From contig NW_020290029.1 of assembly GCF_003144195.1 (NCBI RefSeq), positions 62,001-126,000 of the forward strand: DNA of 64,000 bases, read 5' to 3'. Below the pieces are notes generated by a model that saw only the letters and a list, made by a program, of their open reading frames with translations, was not told the origin of the DNA and searched no databases. The translations under genes were made by a program, and so were the position numbers. Shown here piece by piece: positions 59,841 through 64,000 of the stretch. How positions within the stretch are numbered: position 1 is the stretch's first letter; each line of letters begins with the position of its first letter. The DNA comes from Ceraceosorus guamensis. Its lineage: Eukaryota; Basidiomycota; Exobasidiomycetes; Ceraceosorales; Ceraceosoraceae.

Positions 59841-62438
59841 TGGCAACGTGCGCTGATTCGCGGGCGGATGAGCCGCTGCAACGTCGTATCGCAGGAAATC
59901 GTGCGGGTCTGAATCAAATGACAGATACACACCGGACTACGAAGACCTTTCAAACCTTTCCGTCGACGGGAAATCCTCACATCTCCGCCCTATCCTTTCG
60001 TGGCGAGTAGTCAAGAGTGCCTCGTGCAGGAAGTAAGACGGGGCAACAGCGCACTGCTGTAAAGCCAATTGTGGGTCGGGCGACAACAAATGTGATCCAG
60101 ATGTGGGATGAGGGTGGATGTGTGGCTTGTTGGAATCCGGGCTACCCCGGATGAAGAGAGCCAGCAGATGAACCACATCACAAAGCTTCCTCTTCCTTAA
60201 TCCATTTTTGCGTCACGCTGCTCATATTGAGAGAGAGCGCTAATTCTATCATGTACAGTCAAGTATATAGAGTGGTCTTGAGCCTTAAGTGGAGAGTTGA
60301 ATCACCTTCAAGACGCCGTGCGGAGTCTTAATTTTGGCCCTTTCCTCGGCTTGCTTCACGCTAATTTGGAATTCAAGAGCTTGGTCAGCTCTCATGCGTG
60401 TGCTTGCGATGGTTCGCATGACGTAAAATCCTTCTGCGCGCGAGCAATCGAGCCTATTGTGGATCACAGATAACTTGCTTTCACCGGCCGACCACAACCC
60501 GGGTTGCCAGCTGAAGCCGCCTTTTCGAACTACAGTCGAATACGAGGACTGGCGAGTCGTGACTGTACAGTACCTGGGTCGTGCATAGCGTACCTGGATA
60601 ATTATGTATAGCCATCGCGCTCGCATGCGCGCTCGCGAGATGCAGGAATGCCACAACCTAGCTGCGGTGGTTGATCGTCAGTCGATGCAGCAGCTAGCAG
60701 AGCAAGTGGGTCGTCGTCCCATTACACCGCCGCCGATCAAGCGCAGCATTGAGCAGCTCGCTCGAGGCCGTAGCCTGAATGTCCGAGGAAGTCCTGACAG
60801 ACGCGAGACTCTCCCCCTTCGATCAATCGCAGTCCACCTTAGTCATAAATGATCCCTGTATAACGTCTAGCGTCTCAAGGGGCTTCAACCCCGCACTGGA
60901 CATCATAGCTGAGTGTGAAACAGGAAGCAAGAATGAGGGCCCAGGGGCAGAGACACACAGTCAGCAAAAGTCCAATCACGAATCTTGAATCCCGACTCCT
61001 TATCGCTTAATTGACAGTCACTGTAGGCATCAAAGACTCGCGAATTTGCGCATCACAGCGGGCCCTCGGCTGAAAGCCGCCAGCCAGATGGCCAGTGAAC
61101 TTACAGTACCTGGGAACTCGAGCGTCGTCCTCGCTGGACATCTGAGCAGCCGCTGCAGGAGGGCGAGTTGTGTCGTGCTTGTGGACGGTGCACCGCAAAG
61201 AGCGCTGCTGTGCTGCAACCATCGCCCAACACATACCCCGACGATCGATGGCATGCGCTTACATTCACATCTCACAAACTGCGCAAGGGCTATCAGCCGA
61301 CTCCTTGTTTGCATCCCGGACGCCGCGGTCAGCCATGCATGCGGGCAGTGCATACAGTCGTGAGCTTAAGTACGGCCGCTGAGCTCTATCGCTACTTGCG
61401 CCTACTTGGACCCTATTCTAAGCTCCGCGCTGCCTGCCCGGTTCGCATCTGCACTGTGTGCTGTGTCTGCGCGTGGCTTGATGCCTGCATACCGCTCGCT
61501 GCTCTTAGATTCCATCCCGACGCAAAGCGCTTTCCTCTGCGTGAAGTCTTGGAACAATCCCTAGCTTACACCATTCGAAAAGCCGTCATGCCTCTCATCG
61601 ACCATTTCAGATCATATGTGCAACGTAGAGAGTGTGTCTGGAGAGGCCAGCGCGAGCAGCATGTCACGCCGGTGGCACACCCCGAGCCGTTCAGCGCTCA
61701 TCAACGGTTTGCGACGTGACCGTTAGCGCCTCATCCGATCCCCAGACGTGCAGGAAGCTCCCTGCAGCTACCTGCACGTCTGGCGAGCTCTATTAAGAAT
61801 GGAGAAAGAACTTTGTACGGGGCCCTGCCGCAGGGTCCAAGGGCCACTAGAACAGTCTCTTCCTCGCTCGATCTGTGATGTGCATAAGCGAAAAAAGTCT
61901 TGCCTATCACCAGCGTCATGCTGCAGAGAGCGTTCGCGAGGGTCCAAGCCATCGAATTTTGAGGCGTGAGACCAGCAGATTTGGCTCAATCTTTTGCCAG
62001 TGCGCTGCACGAAGTACATGCACGCAAACTCTGAAATGTCCTTGGCTGCTTGAGTCGCGAGAGGGCCACAATCCGCACCCGGCCTTGAGCCTCTCTGATC
62101 ATAGCCGCACCATCCGTTCCCATCGCGAATCTTTGATCTCGACGATCGCCCCAAGATGGTCGCTAGCTAGCTCCGTATCTCCTTCCCATAACCCTTGCTT
62201 GCTCTGCCCAAGCACATACATCGATACGCACCAATTCGTGCACCGTCATCTTCTCCTTTCGTCAACTTTCGTCAACAAATATTGACGACGCGAGCGAAAC
62301 TCGCTCACCCAGCGACGGTCCCAAAAACAGAAAGCTCAAATTCTGTGGCTGTTTTCGGACACCTTGAGCTCAATAGTACCTTACCGCACTGCTCACTGTC
62401 CAACATCTGTCAGCGAGCAGCTGCCAAGTTGCGGATCC

Positions 62439-64000
62439 ATGTCTGCACACATTCAGCCACTTCCACGCTCTGGCTACGAGCGCGACGTCAACATGAACCG
62501 TGGAAACATGTTTGGTCGACAGCAGCATGAGTACGAGCCTTCCGCAGGCGAGGGTTGGTACCCACAACACTCAGGGCCAAATTCTCATCCGCTACCGTAC
62601 GGTGCAGTCGAGCCCGCGCAGTCCTTTTCGCCCACCGGCGATGAAGGCGGTCGCTACGTGCATCATGAGGCAATGTATCCGCATCGACAGCCCTATCCGT
62701 CGTCAGCCGCTGCCCTGCATCCGGCCTTTGCCATGGGTGCAGATGTGGGGCACGCCCAAAGGCCGAATGGACCCCAAGGCGGCCCTTCCGGTGCACCTCA
62801 ATTTTCGTACCAGCCACCTCAAGGATCGCAGTCTTTCTATGGTTTGCAGTATGGCCAGCCCTATCCACCTCACTCGTCCTACTATGACGTGCAGCCACCC
62901 ACGGCAGTGCCTCCACAGCCCACTTCTCCTGTCGCAGGCGCTCACGAGGGTGATTTCAGCGCCGCGAATCCCGATGCGTTGGCACCAATTCAACAAGCAC
63001 CGACGTACCATGGCCATGTCAAATCCGCCAAAGATGCCATTCTTCTGCTTTCAGCCTGCGACCTCCCTCCAACAGCGGGATCTGATCCCAATTGTCCTCC
63101 ACCTCGTTGCGTCATGCGCCGTCTACTTGACAGCGAGCGTGCAGCGCTCGTCAAGTCGGGCTCCATATTTGCCTGGGACGAGAAGAAGGCCGGTATGCGC
63201 CGATGGACCGACGGCAAATGCTGGAGCGCAAGCCGCGTGTCTGGCTGCTTCTTGACCTATCGCGAGCTCGAAGTTCGAAAGCGTCCTGCAATGAGCTCGG
63301 CGAGCGGCACCACCGTTGCGACATCCAATCAATACAAACTCGACGGCCTGATCAAGCAGAGTTTCACCATCACCACTCAATCCGGTCGCAAGCTTCATGT
63401 CATCTCGTACTACACCAAACGTGACGTGCGCGAAGGCCGTCTACGCCGCATCAGTGAGGACCCTCGATTCGTGGGTGCAAGCGGCGGCGAGTGGGGTCTC
63501 AATGTCGACGAAGCAGAATACACGGATCCGACCCTTCGCGACGGCGCTGGCGAGGAGGTCATCGCTGCTGCTGCTGCGACCTCCTCACCCAGGGATGCCC
63601 TCAGCGGTCTGCCTCGTCGCAACAGTAGCGCAATCGATCGTCCCTCACACCAGCGATTTGGCAGCGGTCAGGGTTCCGGCAACTACTTCCCGGGCCTCGA
63701 GCCAGAAAGTCCACCGACAACGGGGACGAACAACTCCTCATTTGGCGTCCACCAGCCTTTAAGTCCTCCAAATGTCAGTGCTGCGTCTCCTCGTGGATTC
63801 GCAGATCAGACTGGTCGCGCGCATGGAGAAGGCCCTTCGTCAAATAACCCATCAGCCGCTCGAAGTGGACTCCTTGGTGGATCTTCGGCACATACCAGAT
63901 ACGCGCCGCAGTTGCCTCCACCGACGTCAGTCGTGCGGCCACTGAAACGCAATGCACCCTCGTCGCCTTCGTCCGACCGTCACGGTGGAGCCAGTGGTCT
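62439..64000 (+). CDS. WOPR-domain (Gti1/Pac2/Ros1-type) transcription factor, 3' end outside window
   Basis: Open from ATG at 62439 to the window edge with no stop (520 codons seen). The first 185 residues are Pro/Gln/Tyr/Ser-rich. The WOPR DNA-binding domain spans about 189-342: TYHGHVKSAKDAILLLSACDL, then CVMRRLLDSERAALVKSGSIFAWDEKKAGMRRWTDGKCWSASRVSGCFLTYRELE, then YKLDGLIKQSFTITTQSGRKLHVISYYT. The RRWTDG and WSASRVSG-FLTYRE motifs and the KQSF-HLISYY half are diagnostic. A roughly 12-residue insert rich in Pro (SDPNCPPPR) sits in the first half. Fungal WOPR proteins are master switches: Wor1 in Candida, Ryp1 in Histoplasma, Gti1/Pac2 in fission yeast and Ros1 in Ustilago, which drives spore formation. 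The Ser/Pro-rich C-terminal part continues past the window. Developmental control is inferred from the family. Confidence 0.94.
   Translation, partial: MSAHIQPLPRSGYERDVNMNRGNMFGRQQHEYEPSAGEGWYPQHSGPNSHPLPYGAVEPAQSFSPTGDEGGRYVHHEAMYPHRQPYPSSAAALHPAFAMGADVGHAQRPNGPQGGPSGAPQFSYQPPQGSQSFYGLQYGQPYPPHSSYYDVQPPTAVPPQPTSPVAGAHEGDFSAANPDALAPIQQAPTYHGHVKSAKDAILLLSACDLPPTAGSDPNCPPPRCVMRRLLDSERAALVKSGSIFAWDEKKAGMRRWTDGKCWSASRVSGCFLTYRELEVRKRPAMSSASGTTVATSNQYKLDGLIKQSFTITTQSGRKLHVISYYTKRDVREGRLRRISEDPRFVGASGGEWGLNVDEAEYTDPTLRDGAGEEVIAAAAATSSPRDALSGLPRRNSSAIDRPSHQRFGSGQGSGNYFPGLEPESPPTTGTNNSSFGVHQPLSPPNVSAASPRGFADQTGRAHGEGPSSNNPSAARSGLLGGSSAHTRYAPQLPPPTSVVRPLKRNAPSSPSSDRHGGASG

Larger units (their letters stand above)
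58568..62438. other. Very long intergenic region upstream of the WOPR gene
   Basis: 3.9 kb, the longest gene-free stretch here. It contains a TA microsatellite (59130-59161), dense motif copies at 59172-59215, 59613-59632, 59717-59840, 60550-60570 and 60975-61000, and short Arg/Cys-rich open frames such as 61168-61719 that look non-coding. The segment nearest the WOPR start (about 62100-62430) is probably 5' leader. A minus-strand frame at 58564-58848 abuts the Tag1-like start but adds no membrane helix. Confidence 0.6.

Noticed and set aside
61168-61719. 183-codon + strand frame upstream of the WOPR gene
   Set aside because: Overlapping frames of similar length exist in other phases; no domain or conserved pattern is visible.

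Overview
The window is nuclear DNA of a filamentous or yeast-like basidiomycete fungus. It is gene-dense, with many short introns (mostly 38-90 bp, almost all with GTGAGT-type donors), moderate GC, and long disordered Ser/Pro/Gly-rich protein tails. Several proteins look most like those of smut fungi and their relatives (Ustilaginomycotina): a Ros1/Gti1-type WOPR regulator, a DUF2985 membrane protein, and fungal Dsn1/Mis13. That placement is inference from protein style and from intergenic sequence, not from a search. No bacterial-type features, CRISPR array or plasmid functions are present.

Layout. 129-1479 (+): MFAP1 splicing factor with an added zinc knuckle and RS tail. 1696-8388 (-): a 2,185-residue seven-helix receptor-like protein. 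10056-11434 (-): secreted GPI-anchored protein with a Ser/Gly stalk. 12991-17640 (-): Sec31 of the COPII coat. 18458-20999 (-): kinetochore Dsn1/Mis13. 23048-24851 (+): single-pass membrane protein with a LEA2-like domain. 25939-26044 (+): intron-containing tRNA-Gly(GCC). 26614-28522 (-): unrecognised six-exon membrane protein. 29177-31711 (+): ABC1/ADCK atypical kinase of mitochondria. 31837-33242 (-): SLAC1/TDT (Ssu1/Mae1-like) transporter. 33978-36371 (-): WS/DGAT-type acyltransferase. 38456-41478 (+): DUF2985 membrane protein. 43647-45477 (+): glutamine synthetase in eight exons. About 45781-45912 (-): a scrap of a Ty3/gypsy retroelement. 47966-49135 (+): unrecognised disordered protein. 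49574-50252 (-): small mitochondrial-type membrane protein. 51502-53353 (+): Cox18-type insertase of the Oxa1 family. 53720-58567 (-): 1,615-residue Tag1/DUF3712-like protein. 62439-64000+ (+): WOPR (Gti1/Pac2) transcription factor cut by the window edge.

The genes do not form a pathway cluster. They are a typical fungal mix of housekeeping functions (splicing, secretion, chromosome segregation, nitrogen assimilation, mitochondrial biogenesis) with three regulatory or accessory ones (giant receptor, GPI surface protein, WOPR regulator). Convergent pairs with close 3' ends are MFAP1/receptor, ABC1 kinase/transporter and Cox18/Tag1-like.

Between genes lie 0.3-3.9 kb spacers. Many contain scattered copies of a short motif close to ACTCGTGACTC or ATTCGTGATTC that I did not see in the coding regions. 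Starts given here are ATG codons; several long open frames begin further upstream at TTG or GTG and were trimmed. Exon limits were worked out by hand from frame, GT/AG signals and protein continuity.
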